From Salminus brasiliensis (Eukaryota > Chordata > Actinopteri > Characiformes > Bryconidae), in the NCBI RefSeq assembly GCF_030463535.1, contig NC_132897.1:6314321-6378320 (forward strand): a stretch of 64,000 bases of DNA, given 5' to 3'. Below are positions 1 through 14,174 of this stretch, in pieces. The notes beneath the pieces are model-generated. The model was not told the origin of the DNA, ran no database searches, and saw only the letters and a program-made list of their open reading frames with translations. Each line of letters opens with the position of its first letter. The first letter of the stretch is position 1. A program made the position numbers and the translations under genes.

Positions 1-1499
1 ACTGATTTAAACATGTTAAAGCTGTGATGATTTCAAAGCTCAGCAGGTGGACACTGCACCGGTGGTTTGTTTTCCACCGAAATAAACGTCATGTTCTCCA
101 GCTCTGACAGATGTGAAAGAGGCGGCTATGTGAACTTTAAAGAGGCCTGTCGAGGATGTAAACGCAGGCCGTGAAGCTCAGGCACTCTACGCTCCCACAA
201 TTCTGCACGACTACTGCAGGGAGCGGACAGCCTGGGGTTATCCTAGCGATTAGCACTCCAAACCACTGCAGTCAACACCACTCGAGAACGAACGGGGGGG
301 GTTGGGGGGTATGGGGGGGTATGGGGTGGTGAAGGTGAGATTCAAAAGTGCAAAAAGAGGGAAAAAGAATGTAAGTGTAAAAGGAACCAAAAAAAATAAA
401 TAAATAAAAAGTCAGTGAGATGAAAGAGTGATAAAAAGAATCAGAGAAAGAAAAGAGAGAGATATGGTTTCCACGGAGACGGACAGGCAAGACTTTGCAG
501 AGGAGTTATGCAACAGGCTGTTTCCATGGCAATGTCAAAGGAGGGGGGGCGGAGACGGGGTTGAATGTTCGTAGTGAATTTACACTGAGCTCTGACAATG
601 GCTGATACCCTTGAGGGGTTTGTTCTTAAAAGACACAGAAAAGAATAGAGAGAGAAAAAAAAAAGGACATAGATAAGACGTGCCCCAAAATAATATATGC
701 GCGTCTATAAATAAACAAGGCCTTTCTGTAAATCCCGCCTCTCTAAGAAGCACAGCAGTGGTGCGTTTAGTCAGAAGAGCAGGAAAGTAAAACAGCTGAC
801 ACTCGCTAACCATGCGGACACCAAGGCAAAGCCACATGCAGGAAGGTCCCATCCACCATCAGAACCTGTGAAAAACCAAACACTGAACCCAAGAGAAACA
901 TTGAATTCCTAGCTCAGCTAATATACAACTACATCCTGGCTACAGTGTGCACGTAGAACATCGGCTGCCTGACAAAAGGCCTCTGACTTTCCTCTGACCG
1001 AGAAAAGACCAATACTAGCACTACCGATCTGCTCCACATACCACCTCTTCCTATGCTAGCCAACATCTCTGAAGAACATTCGGTCCGGCAGGTGAGAAAG
1101 AAGTAAGGATTACTGGAACAGACATTCGGTAAATTCCACACAAATGAGGAACACAAACTGTGACAAAGTGTAGAGATGTTAGAGCATGTATTATAGTGAA
1201 AACTTGTACCGCAGGGGTGCACACGAGCTACAGAATGCGAGCTACTTATCAAATGACCTACCTACTATAAAAATGCATATTTATTTATAAATACATTGAC
1301 AATTCTCTATGTGTACAATGTACGCTAGTCACGTTTTTCAGAGGTATAGTGATGGTAGACTGGAAGATCGACGTATTGTGCACCCCTGATCTACCGGAAC
1401 AGTGAGCTGAGGCGGTTTTCTCAACGAATTAAAACTAGCACTGGTTTCACTGTTTATGAGGAGTCCCATGCCCCAGCAGAGTTGATTACTGTCCCACAC

Positions 1500-1990
1500 C
1501 CCCTGAAATGGATATTTTGACTGACTCTGCCCAGAGTTTAACTATTGACCAGGTGAAACGGAGAGCGTGACTGGTTTTGATTGAGTCGGCTTGTCTGTTG
1601 TCCCGCCCCTCAGCTGAGATGGAGATCCTAACTGGTTCTGCTAGAGTTTGACAGCCTTTGGTTCCATCTCTCTGGCAGAAATTGAGATTTTGAGAGTTGT
1701 GTTTTGCACCTTAGTTGCAATGGAGATTTTAATTGGTTCTACCAGAGTTTTGTCTCCCCACCCCACCACCAGCTAAAAATGGAGATTCTTACTGGTTCTA
1801 CCCATGTTACCTATGATTGTATTTTATCTGCAGTGGAGATTCTAACTGGTTCTGCTTATATGTTTGGTGGTATTTTGTCCTGCCCCCAAGCGGCAATGGA
1901 GATTTTGATATGTTTTTGCAACCAAGTTGCCTGCTGTCCCACCCTCGAGTTTGACTGTTGTCCTGAATCTGAACAGCGATTCTGATTGGT
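1500..1990. repeat. Degenerate minisatellite in mapk1 intron 1
   Basis: A core close to ATGGAGATTCTAACTGGTTC recurs at roughly 55-100 base spacing (about 1507, 1619, 1721, 1779, 1834 and 1893). The interval between cores carries variants of TCTGCCAGAGTTTG and TGTCCCGCCCC. Units have diverged, so this is an old tandem array. Confidence 0.75.
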
Positions 1991-3292
1991 TCTCTCAGTT
2001 TGTGTCTATAGAACAGTCTGAAGTAAACCCAAAATAAATAAATAAATATTTATTATAAATAAATAAGGTTTCCAGATTTATTTGATGGGATGTTTCAGAG
2101 CCTTTTTTCACAGGCCAGTGCTTTATCTTTGACACCCCTGCTTTAAATTGACTCCCAAATCACAAGGTTGTGATATCAGACCCATTCCAGGGAATAGCAA
2201 CTGATGATATTTGGACGTACTGAATAGTATTTGTGAACTATTTGGGTACTTGCGACTTTACTGCTATTTACCACAATTGCAATGTGGCCTGCGATACATG
2301 AAACCCCCCCCATCAATAACCAGAAAAGACAGGCCTGTATTACCACATACTTCAATTGGTTTACATAAACACCACAGGCCCTTTTCACACTCGCACTTTT
2401 ACCCAGATATTTACCCGCAAGTAAAAACAGGAAGAGACCCAGGAAGCCAGACCCAACAAATCCAACACAATTCCTAAAATTAGAGACACCAAGATCACGT
2501 ACTCTTTCCAATAATGTTGCCATATTGAAACCTTGACTATCTGAAGATACCTCTACTGATCAGACAATTCTTCTATTTAACTTTTTAACTGAGGCACTTA
2601 ACTTTAAGAAGACCATCATGTTAAACTTACTCAAACACTCCACTACCCCACAGGAACAGACACACAGCCATCACACAGTGTATGTGTGTGCTATTTCAGG
2701 CTTGCTCGGTTACAGAATCAGATCCAATAACCTCAGCCCAATATGCACACTAATTAATACCGACGCCACATCCATCAAATACAGCTGATCTGTTAGGCAG
2801 AGGCATTACACTATTACTAGTGCATTGTGGAGTTTGTGTTTTGCTCAAGGTCTAGCGGCATGTAAAACTCATTACTTAGTGTGAAGTCACAGCAATGAGC
2901 GCGACGGATCAAAAGCCGAAGCGCGAGTCTCTCTCTCACTCTCGCTTTCTCCATATCCTTCATTTTAGGCCCCCTCGTGCACAAACACTCTACAAAACTA
3001 AAAAGGCTCCTATTTTCTCTCCCTCTCTCTTCATCCTGACACACTCCTTCCAGTCAGATTGAATGGCGGCGGGCTGACGTCACTGGCAGAAGGGTTGCCA
3101 TGGAGACCGGCACCATGGCAGAGTCTGGCATGGAGTTGCAGGCCTGGCAGTAGCCACACAGCAAGCACTCTGCAAGGAGCGAGAGTGTGCGATTGTGCAA
3201 GTGAGAAAAAGCTTGTAGAAGCGTGGGCTTGTACATTCATGCGTGAGGCCTCATGGCCAGTGTGTACTCTCACACTGGGTGTGACTTTTACG

Positions 3293-3296
<4 letters not shown>

Positions 3297-3346
<50 letters not shown>
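3297..3346. repeat. (GA)n microsatellite
   Basis: About 25 perfect GA dinucleotides. Confidence 0.97.
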
Positions 3347-3348
<2 letters not shown>

Positions 3349-3444
3349 TGCCAAGAGGGTGCCAAGCCAAGAAGAGACAAAGGTTGAGAGCCCAAATCAA
3401 GAAAGTGAAAGTGTGAGTTCAGTGTCTGTGAATGAGTAAGGACA

Positions 3445-3923
3445 GTACACAATATGTCCAAATGTTTGTGGACACCCCTTCTAATGAACGCAATCACCTC
3501 ATTTAAGCTGTACCCATTGCAGACACACAGAGCATGTCCAGTCCCTAGTCCTATTGAACCTATTGGCACCATGCTGCCTAATGCCAGGTGTGGGCTAGAG
3601 AGGTATAAAGCCCCCCAGCATTGAGCCATAGAGTAGTGTAACTAAGTGTATTCTGTGGAATGATGTTGCTGCTCCATCCAATACTTCTGAAAGGCGTTGG
3701 GGGGTTGGGGATGAGGTGGGGTGGTTATTATCCAACATCCTGACCTTACTAATGCTCTTGTAATTGCTGAATGCAATCAAATCCTCACAGCAGTGCTCCA
3801 AAACGTAGTAGAAAGCCTTCTTCCCTGGACAGTAAAGAAAGGTAAGATAAGCTCTTTAACACCCTTGACTTCAGAAGAAACAGGATGAGCAGGTGTCCCA
3901 AAACTTTTGCCCATATTGCGTAT
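3445..3923. mobile_element. Short inverted-repeat DNA transposon, copy 1
   Basis: Begins with ACACAATATGTCCAAATGT and ends near CAAAACTTTTGCCCATATTG, the two diverged inverted ends shared by the other copies in this window. The interior includes blocks reading TGGCACCATGCTGCCTAATG and CAATCAAATCCTCACAGCAG. It has no coding capacity, so it is non-autonomous. Confidence 0.8.
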
Positions 3924-5152
3924 GCTGTACTTGGTTATGCACGATGGAAATCTACTTGGCAGCAAGAATCTGGCAACAAATCTAGCCTGAAATAGCGAGC
4001 GTGCAACAATGTACGTGATCTATTTGGTTACGTACAACACTACTTTACATAAAAGGACTGGTCTCTCTATGGTTTTGTATGTTTACAATGGGTCCACACA
4101 AACTTCTGTACCTCATTTTACTGCTGACAACGATAACCATCTGTGAAAGAGCTGCAGTCATGGTCACTGACTTGGACAACACAATCAGAGAGAGACACAT
4201 ACAGAGTGAAAGAGAGAGAGAGAGAGAGGGAGAGGATATATTTAGTGGGCTAAGCTGAGGGGATGAGAGGACAGACACTGCATTTAGAGGGCAGGATCTA
4301 ATGCTCCGTTCACATTTGCATTTCTCCTTTTACACCACACTATAGGAATGTTCAAACCAGCTTTTACATACAATGGCGTAGATTGCAAATAGCTCAGTGC
4401 AAGTGCAGGAATGAGGGGGTAAAAGTAACCTTATGAAAACTTAACCCCACTCACCTTGTCAATCTACACCTGCCTACAGTCAATGTAAAAACATCTGTAT
4501 TTTGAACATTGAGAACACTATATGTATTCAATATATTCTATATGTACATGCAATAGCCTACTTTGCATGGACATACCAACATACCAAACTCCTCACATGC
4601 AGTGAAGGACGCGAGGATCGAACCTACAGACCCAGGTCAGCATGACACACATCCTAGTATAGGGCTGCGCAATACATCAGATCAGCATCACAATGTGCAC
4701 ATGAACACAATACCACCACCACCACCCCCCCCTCCCCAGGCAGCCTTTTCAATATCCAATGCACTAAAATATGCACTGATTGGCCCCGATCTGCAGCCAC
4801 TGGTCAGTGGATCTATGTGTATTGTTATTTTGGCACCTTAACAAATCACCCTCTGTCTTACATTTAGTTTCTGCCCAAGTTTCTTCCTCCTTGTGTCTAT
4901 ATGGCGGTGATCATGTTTCACTGGCTACTCTGACCTTAAGATTTCCAGCAGTCCTGCTTTGGTCCGTATCCGCAAGCCTTTAGAGAACGTGCAGAAATAG
5001 AAACAAAATAAACACTGGATACAGGAGAACTCTTCTGACCGTACTGTTATTCATTCAACACTCAGCGGTTAGGCCTTTCACAATAATTATATTATACTTA
5101 TTGTACAATACATCAGCAGGACCGCAACCATTTTTGCGAACCTCAATTTTGA

Positions 5153-5173
5153 TTCTTCTTCTTCTTCTTCTTC

Positions 5174-5208
<35 letters not shown>
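5153..5208. repeat. (CTT)n followed by (AAT)n microsatellite
   Basis: Compound trinucleotide repeat: CTT units to about 5173, then TAA/AAT units to about 5208. Confidence 0.95.
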
Positions 5209-6929
5209 TAAAAACAAAAACACAGCTCTTTAAAATGATGTAATTGAATTATGATATTTTGCAGTTATTAAAATGACTAATATAAATTATTTCAGATAAG
5301 CCTAAATTCAGTGCATAGGAGTGTTGGCTTGTGTGTAGCTTAAGAATATTCTTCGTCTGTCAACAACCTTATAATTCAAATAATAAATAAAATATTAATA
5401 TATAAAATAAAATATTAAGGAACACATAGGACATCATTACATTGAAATAAATACCATTTTATTATTAATAATAAAAATAACAATAATAATTGTCATCATC
5501 ATTTAAAAGCAATATAATCATCTTGCTTACAGTACAGCATCATGACCCCTGTCCCAATAAGAAACCTATAATATCCAAAATAACAGGAAAAGGAATAACA
5601 CAGGACATGCACATGAAAAATGTATTTCTTGTAAAATAAATAAATAAATAAATCAATCACACACTCACTTTTTTGGGGCAACAATATTTCTATGTTAGGT
5701 TAAGTTTGGAATTACTTCCAGAACCACATTCCACAACAGAACATGCTTTGACCAAGCGCATGTTTCTTGTTGTCATTGGAAAAGCACTAGAATTTAGGCA
5801 AAAAGTGTTTCCAGGGGGTCCTGACTCTTTCCTTACAAGAAAACTCAACGTTCATATGAAGATCAGACGTCCATCTGTTTGAATATGTTTGAAAACATGA
5901 AGGGTGTCCTCACTTTCTCACAGGGCTGTATAGCATGGTGAATCAGTAGAGTAAGTCATAAACACAGTTGCGCGCTGCAGCACGTCAAGCCTAATTGCTT
6001 TAGATGAATAAAGAAGGAATGAACGAACTGCACGGCCCGGAGGAAGGCTGAACTTTTACCACCCCTCTAAAGCAAACAGGAGCCGGAGATGGAGATAAAC
6101 TCTCACCCAGCAGTCAAATCTGTGGACCTAGACATGACATCACCTACTGTAGGCCCCTAGTTCAAACGGAACACAATGGAGACAAGCAGAGGCACACAGG
6201 CGCTCTCACACACTCTCTCACACACACACACACAAACACACACACACAGTTACGGGAACCAACCGCCTCAGTGATTGTGCTCTCCCTGTGAACGCTCACT
6301 CTCTCTTTATGCCCAACTCCACCCCTCTTCCTTTTAACTCTTTCACCCAGAAGCTGATTTTCCTTCTTTTTCCTGTTCACATTCTTCCTTCCTTACCCTC
6401 TCTCTCTCATTCATCCTCACACAAAAACGCCTCTCTTTCCTCTTACATATGCTCTCCTTTGGTTTTGTGCGTCTTATGTAAAGCTCAATAGGCAGAAACA
6501 CCCCTGCGCTGTCAAAATTGACGTAGCTTTAAAGACTTACTTTTGTAAACAGGACTGTTATGAACCCCCTTACAGTTCTCCACATAATAAATAATAAAAA
6601 AAATATTATACTAATTAAAGTGCCCCACCTCCCATATCAAGAACCACAAACCCAATCCAAGAACCACTGACTACTTTTCTTTTTAGGACTGTACAGCAGA
6701 GATCCCTTGAACCCCAGAAATTGTGTTGAAGATGGGCCCAACACACACTAGTTGCTGGAGAAAATTGTGGAGCACAAATTGGAAGTCATTTGCACACATT
6801 CTGACTGTGCCCCAAGCTAGAAATCTTGTGTAAAGATGTTTATAACGCTCTTAAAATGTGTTCCAGCAGAATATCCCACAATATCCTACAGCACCAATAT
6901 TGGGAATAATCCCTGAAGGCATAGAAGGA

Positions 6930-6947
6930 CCCCCCCCCCCCCCCCCC
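6930..6947. repeat. Poly-C tract next to (CA)n
   Basis: A run of 18 C residues followed by AAACACACACACA. Confidence 0.95.
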
Positions 6948-8184
6948 AAACACACACACAGTGTGGAATATATGGAACAAAAAATATATTAAGACTCCAA
7001 AAATTGCATTAGTTACAACAGATTTAGAGAAAAAAAAAAAACTACTACACTGAACAGACATTTCTATTCAAAATCTGCAGCACTAATTTTTGAAAATCTG
7101 CTACACTGCATCTAATTAACAGCGTAATTAGTTTATAAGGAAGTACAGTTTGTTAGAACTAATGTGCTTAGAAAAACAGTGTATCACAATAAAATTTATC
7201 CCCAAAAAACAATCTGCATTTTGCCAACCCCTACTTAAAACTTAAAGATATTTAAGTTCTACACCAATTAAAAGGTCCTTCCCCTGGAACCACAAACCCT
7301 ATCCAAGCACCACTGACTACTTTTATTTTTTAGGACTGTACAGAAGTACAGCATGAGAAAACCAGGCCCCATCTAGGTGGTAGTAAACGTCACCTTTTTA
7401 GGAGACACCAGGGCCGTGTTTACTCTTACAACAAGCAGCTATATTACAGGAATATGAGAAATCTGGTCTTAGGTCATTGTTTTGGGACTGATCAACCTTA
7501 TCGGCGTGCCCACACACACACAGAGCTCCATCACTGATAGGGCTGACACTATTAACAACATGCTCCTATCGGACGTCTTTACATTATATTGACGTGAGCC
7601 TAGAATGGAAAATGCGAGCTCTGCGCATGGAACTGAGAAGACATGATAAATACAGGCGTTCCTCTTTTGAAAGGAAAAACCACAGAGGTAAAACAGGCCA
7701 ATCCCAAAACCTCAAAACGGTCACACAAGAGTCTCGAATTGACCCTCAAATTTTACATACACCCAGCCGACAAGCGAAAGACCTTGAATTCTAAGTGCAA
7801 TGGCTACTTCATAAAAAAAATAGGAGAGAGGCCAAAAATCACACAAGCTAATGCTGAGTAAACCCTGGAAGGGTGAATAGCTGACCACAGGCTAAAAGTA
7901 AAGGCTAGGCAGCCCTTGAGATGGGAGAACGGCCGGCCCGGAACATAAAATCTAACACTAGGTGCGCAGGAGTGAGCACTGTGGTGATTATGATCAGTGG
8001 CTTTTGGAAAGGCACAGAAGGCTGATCAGATACAACCTCTTCAGCTATCTTAAGCTAGGGGCCATCTCAGTGATCTAAAACAGCCAAAAAAGCAGTACAA
8101 AAGGAGGCACAACATAATAATAATAAATCATTATTATGAATAATATTATGAAATATCAGGGTGGTAAATAAGCTGGTAAAATGC

Positions 8185-8372
8185 ATTTTTTCACCCCCAG
8201 TATGTGTGTCCTCCGCATTTGACCAATCTGTGGTAGTGCACAAACACACGCAGAGAGGGTGGAGGGCCTTGCTCACGGACCCAACAGTAGCAGCTTGCCG
8301 AGCCCAGATTTCGAACCCACAAGCCTGTCATCAACAGCCCAGAGCTCTAAGCACTGAGCCACTATTGCCCAT
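8185..8372 (-). mobile_element. tRNA-derived SINE, minus orientation
   Basis: Reverse complement of the SINE seen intact at 40776. Recognisable blocks are GAGGGCCTTGCTCACGGACC, CAGCTTGCCGAGCCCAG and the degraded B-box region TTTCGAACCCACAA. Confidence 0.75.
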
Positions 8373-10924
8373 GGACCTAAAACACTAAGTAAATGTATTA
8401 TTTAGGACCTTTAACTAGGTTTAAAAGTTATATTAAGAAATTTGTGTTTTTTAATGTTCTCTATATATTTTTTAATGATTGAAATTATTACATTTTTAAT
8501 TGCCAATTTATCTTGATTCAATCAAATATTTTCAAAATGACTGGTTTATGAAGTCCATTTTTAAGAGTTTGGCCTTAAATAATCAATACACTCCTTGATT
8601 CCCAGTACAAAATCAATACTGACCGCTCTGAACGCCGCAACCCCCCACCCCCTCAGCCGCAACAGCTGCGGAAGACGCAGCCTCAGAATTTTCTGAACGA
8701 TCAGCGAGGAAAGGCGGACGCATCGAGGGGCCGAAGAGGAGGAAACTAAGGTTTCATATTCGCTGGGGGAGTTGGAGACGAGCGCTGAAGGCAGGATGGA
8801 AACTCGAGCAGAATGCCAGGAGCTGTCAAACGTCGGCAGGACTCAAGGGAAAGGGGGAGGACTCTCCGAGGCTGTAACGCTCCATAATTAAAGCTTGACG
8901 GCTCACGCAGCCCACATGCTTGTAAAAATAGATTCCGATTGCCGTTAAGACCAATTCAGCGCACTCGAATAGTTGTTCGGCTAGAGACCCGACAGACACG
9001 CCGCTCTGGCGTCAGCTGAAGTGTGACCATAAACGGCTGCGCTCTGTCCATCTGATGCCAGGCAGGCCTATGTCCAGGTCCATACTGACTTTAGTGGCAC
9101 TCCAAATCATCATCATCATCAGAAGGCAATCAGTATTCATGAAAGCTCAACCCTTATCTTTGCTGAACTCTGAGAGGGTCCGTCACGTTGCAAGACCCTT
9201 ATATTCATGCAAATGAATGTTTTTTTGTTGTTTTTAGGATGAAGGAAAATGGGTTTGAATCAAAGTCTGATCAGTCTGATCTTTTTTGTCAGAAATTTAC
9301 TTCTTTGCTGGGGCTGGAAACTCAATAGCTCAGATTAATTCCCATTCTTTATTTTTCCCCCAGCTTTCCAATCTGTCTGATAAATTCACATATTGAAACG
9401 ACAGAATTAATAAATAAATAAATAATTAATTAATTAATTATTATTCATTCGAAAGGAAGGCTATAGTTGTTGCTGTGTTGTGGGCATTAACAGGCTAGAT
9501 AGCACCTACATAGTAATAATTTAATAATAATTTTAAAAATTCTGTCGTTCTTTAGCCTTTCAGCTATGCTCTGTTATTTTCAACTTGAAGTGAATTCTTC
9601 CTAACGTGTCTGAATTTCATGATCTGTGTACAAACAGAAATGCTCCAATACACTGACTTCCATTGAAAGTTCGTTTTTTTTAGTAGAAGGAAAAAAAAAC
9701 TATCAAAATTATTTTGGAGATACAAGGTATTTATCTGGGAATAAGGAGACACAGCACTGCGTGTATAAGCTTTTGTGCTCTGCTAAAGCAAGATAAGCTG
9801 TTCTGCTGCATCCTGAAGCTCATTTGTTTGAGCAGCAAACTTGACAATGATTGGTCGGCCTGTTTTTAAATGCAACAACACAACGCAAAACAAATTAGGC
9901 AGACTCCAATTATAAAAAAACAAAACATAGGGTTGCCCTTTTAAATGAAAGATGGTAAAATATGGGTGTTCATTTTTTTCAATCACTCAAGCCTTAACTT
10001 AAGCAAATCAAGGCCTTAGGCCTCAAGTCCATCACTCAGCAGTGATTTCAATTACTGAAAAAAAAAAAATTAAATTAAAAACATTAATTAAATTAAAAAA
10101 TCCAAGCAGTCCGACAGATTGTAGTTCACTAAAGGAAGTGTAGGGGGCAGCACAGCACAGCGCAGTAAGGGACAAGGAATTGTTTAATTGATCAAACTTG
10201 ATTAATCGAATAGTTATCAGATTATTCTACAATAGAAACCTATTTTTAGACCACCTTTAACATCTGACTGTTATAAGGACTACAGCTGCTGATGCTGCTG
10301 CTATGAATGTTATTGATCACTCATCAATAGTGAACATATGTTTGAGTGGACTATTATTTGAGATTAATATTTTGATATCTTCCAGCTTTTTGGCAAAAAG
10401 CAAAGGGAAAAGAATTCCCAAAATTGCCATAACTTTTACATCTGCCACATTTATTATGATGTTTATTCATTGTTCCTCTTAATATTTAAGATTAAGGAAA
10501 TAAACAGTAACAGTGCATTAAAATGAGCAGAAGAGTACTGTGCAAGGAGGACGTGAACAAATACACATTCTAAAAATAAAGAAAGCATCTAGCATGACCA
10601 GGGCTGCCCAATCTTTTGCATACGACTGTTTACATCCTTTGTGTTTCTAAAAGACAGCAGACATTACCAGCCATCAGTTGGAAGCATCGCTATTTTTAGG
10701 GACATGGCAGGGACAGTCTTTTACTAAACAAACTGTAGACTCAATGTTATCCGTTCTTTACTCAATGATTACCATTGCTTTTGTAGTGCAAATGATTACC
10801 TTTAAGGTTCTATCTTTACCCCCTCGAATATCCACGATTTTAAACTGACACACTTACCTAGAACAGGTCAATATGATGGACAAATGCCCTGGTAAAAGTC
10901 TTGCCCACACATCTACCTAAACAG

Positions 10925-11330
10925 AGAAACTATCGCTTAAAGCAGCATTATGCAAGAACCGATTTGTGCTCTTGGGCTCCCCCTACAGTTGTGGAGTGTA
11001 AATCACTTTTACACCACTGCTGGAAATACAAACTTGCTTTGAGCTCCTACTTATGGACAGCTGTACACATGCATTTGTTGACAAGCTGCAGCTGAAAGTC
11101 CAGAAACATGTGAAGTGAGGCTGTGGAGTAATATTACAGGTTTTTACAGTTCTGGAGAGAGGTCTTGTGCAGCTCCACCAAAGTTTTATAGTGCCGTAGG
11201 AGCGTTACGGCCTAGAGTTGGAACAACAGAGGCATCATTATCTCAGTTACGGTCACTGGAGCATCAAAATGATTCTGAGACTATTATTTCAAGGTGCAAC
11301 TGATGTGAAGTGTGCTTTGTGGTTTATACT
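10925..11330. repeat. Dispersed repeat, about 400 bp, copy A
   Basis: Shares long blocks with 36535-36960, including GGACAGCTGTACACATGCA and TTTGTTGACAAGCTG, with the same order of weaker matches on both sides. It is probably a mobile element fragment, but I cannot assign a class. Confidence 0.7.
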
Positions 11331-12382
11331 TTGCTCATGCAGCTGAACACACTTGTACAAGCAAGACAAGCAGTGGTCGAACATCCCAAACAAATGTGTG
11401 CATAAAATGTGCATTAGACCCATGAACTCCTCCTTTTCTTAAATTGTATATCCAAAATCCACTGAGCAATATTGCAAACACAGCTCGAACAACTGTCATA
11501 CGATGTAATATTAACATTATGTAATGCTGTATGAAAGCCGAAATGCTGCACGAAGGTACAAGCACAGTGCGCTTACGCTGCTATATCTGGTCGCTATAAT
11601 GAGCCAAAAGCAAGAGAGCATTCTTTTCCATGGCTGTGACAGAGGTTGAGCTCAAATCGCTTTGAAACGGGGCCAAGTCAACATTGGAGTCCGTTTCATC
11701 CCCATTCAGGCCTAAACAGAGAGCACAGTATACTGCAGCGTGTAGGCAAATACCATCAGACGACCAGTTTACAGTCAGCCTGCTGCAAACGGCTCGGCTG
11801 ATTCTGTGGTGTAGTGGGTGTAAAGGCTGGGCTCATTCATTCCCCTCTGCATGAGAAGCCACAGCTCAGGCCAATAATGAGATCACTGTCAAAGCGCAAC
11901 CACTTTTTCACTGGGAGCAGATGGACAGCATCTAGTAGGGGTGGGCAATGTGGCAAAAACACAACGTCATGAGCGCTCAAAAGACATTTTTGCTGCACAC
12001 GATTCAGACCGCTAATGTGAACTTTTCTAGACGTCTGATGTGCTGAAAGCCGGCAAGGACCAGTAGTGATTTACAGCATACACATGATTTACAATTATTT
12101 ACAGATCCCACTGCAAGACTGGATGATTTGTTTATATAAAATAATAATAATAATAATAATAATAATAATTATATCATAATATTTAAGACATGCACATATT
12201 TGGCACGATATTCTGACATGCAGACAAGATGCAGCATCAGATTACTAAAAACTGCTGTGCAAATACTCTCCTATACTGAGTAAAGTACAGTACTTAATCT
12301 AATGAACCAGCCCTAATTACTCTCTCTAATGAAACATTGGTCAGTGTTAAGACAAGACGACCATATTCACCATTTGTGCTGG

Positions 12383-12565
12383 ACACCCATCCGTTAAACC
12401 CATCCCACACACACAGAAGACACTACTGATCAAACACACATCGCCCAGGGAGCAGAGAGGGTGAAGGGCCTTGCTCAAGGGCCCAACAGTGGCAGCTTGC
12501 TGAGCCTGGGTCTCAAACCCACAACCCGGTCGTCATCAATATCCTGATGAGCCAACACTGCCCAC
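12383..12565 (-). mobile_element. tRNA-derived SINE, minus orientation
   Basis: Contains GAAGGGCCTTGCTCAAGGGC, CAACAGTGGCAGCTTGCTGA and TCTCAAACCCACAACC. This is the reverse complement of the SINE body and B-box region at 40776-41010. Confidence 0.78.
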
Positions 12566-13002
12566 AACAGCCGTTCTTTACAGTGTTCTTTCAAGCACTC
12601 GCTTGTATCACGATAACAATGACCACAACTTTAATAAAATATCGCCATACTGCCCAAACATACCCATATCATGTTCTTTGCAATAGAACATTAATTTGCC
12701 AAGTGTTTCCCAGTTGGCTCTTTAAGTGTTCTTAAAAGTACTCATGATCTCAGGGACATGCTCACATATGTATGCTGTGGTTGCATAATTAATCAGCACC
12801 TAGCTGTCCATGCTCATGCTCAATCTCTCTCACTCAATGTAGTGCCATAACCTCTGAGTGGATTAAACGTTTTGAAATCAATGAATTAAGGGTGGGCATT
12901 ATGGTAGGCAATCTTTATTGTGACAAATTACTACAAAATAGGCTTTTCCGAGAACACATTACTGGTACTGGTGATGAAAACTCCTAATTGCAATTATAAT
13001 AT

Positions 13003-13230
13003 ATACACTGATCAGCCAGAACATTAGCACCATCTCCTTAATATACCGAGTATGCCCCCCCCCCGAACCCACCTGGGCTTCACAAGACCTCTGACCTCCA
13101 CCGAGATGTGAGCAGCAGAGCCTTTAAGTCCTGTAATTTGTGAGGTGGGGCCTCCATGGACTGCATTAATGAGCCTTAGGGTGCCCATGAACCTGTCAAC
13201 AGTTCACCAGTTGTCCTTTCTTTCCTGAAA
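13003..13230. mobile_element. Tc1-like transposon fragment
   Basis: Starts with the end sequence ACACTGATCAGCCAGAACAT and continues with degraded internal blocks such as TTTGTGAGGTGGGGCCTCCA and CAGTTCACCAGTTGTCC. The same family occurs at 62122-62664. Large internal parts are deleted. Confidence 0.7.
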
Positions 13231-13598
13231 AGATAAACATGCCATATGATACCGCGTTCTGTCCGATTCGCCGCGCCTGCCAGGATTAGAAAAACCTATA
13301 TATGATTTGTAATTCTAATAAATATTGATACATTATCACCATGCCATCGACCATTGGTGCAAACACATGGCTTCTGCACTCAACCCCTGAATCCAATCTA
13401 TTAACCCTAAATTGCTCTACAAAAGCTAGTTTCTCCAACTTAAAAACTGACAGAAGTAACAATCATGTCCACATTTATAATTAGTAAAACTCGGCTCAGC
13501 TCCCCACTAGGCATCAGCTAAGCTCAGCTTCCCAGTCTACAACATTTCAGTGTGTGTGTGTTTGCATTCAAGCCCTTTAAGTAAAAGCGAAACCGCGG

Positions 13599-14111
13599 AT
13601 GAGTGCATCTCGTTTCCACCCGTCGTGTTCAACCTCAGGCCATCAGCACCCACGCATTTGTGGAGAGGACATGCATGCGCTAACCCGCTGCTACCTTGAC
13701 ATCCTTGGCCAAGTGCTGCACAGATCAGCGGAGAACGTTTCCAGCCTAGCAAATGCACTCCTCCAGTACAGCGATAGGCCGCACAGAGAAAAGGCTGATC
13801 TTTACACGCAATGGTGGCTTAGACGACAGCCAGCAATCATGAAGAAACAAACCGCCCAAGATTGCAAAACAACCACATCTTTTTACAGCAGAGAGCCTGT
13901 ACCCACACCAATGACAAAAATGGGAAAACATAGGACAGCGAGGAAGGCGAGAAGCAGTATCTTCATTCTCAATGTGTTCAAAAACAGCAATGGTTTTCTG
14001 GAGAGAACTGAAGGTGGCCAGGAAATGGATTTAGCTGGATTAAGTGGAACATTTCAGAAGAAGTTCAGATACCCAAACACTCAACGAGTCATTCTGAAAC
14101 TAGCTAGCTGA
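13599..14111 (+). other. 170-codon open frame in mapk1 intron, function unknown
   Basis: An uninterrupted ATG-to-stop frame on the strand opposite to mapk1. I recognise no domain, signal peptide or membrane segment. Its composition (many Ser, Arg, Lys, Thr, Gln) is unremarkable. It ends just before a transposon copy. It is most likely a chance frame, and it is recorded because it is the longest open frame not explained by an exon or its antisense shadow. Confidence 0.15.
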
Positions 14112-14174
14112 ATAAAATCAGAGTCATTAAGATGCTGCATTTTCTTCTGAAATTAGGGGTGTTAAAACAAGAGT

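Noticed and set aside
2176..2523. 115-codon minus-strand frame with two hydrophobic stretches
   Set aside because: Lies in mapk1 intron 1 with no recognisable domain. The sequence reads like decayed repeat DNA, with no promoter or splice context.
3031..3629. Frames of 107-126 codons around 3.0-3.6 kb
   Set aside because: Produced by the (GA)n microsatellite, which is open in several frames and gives Ser-Leu or Glu-Arg runs.
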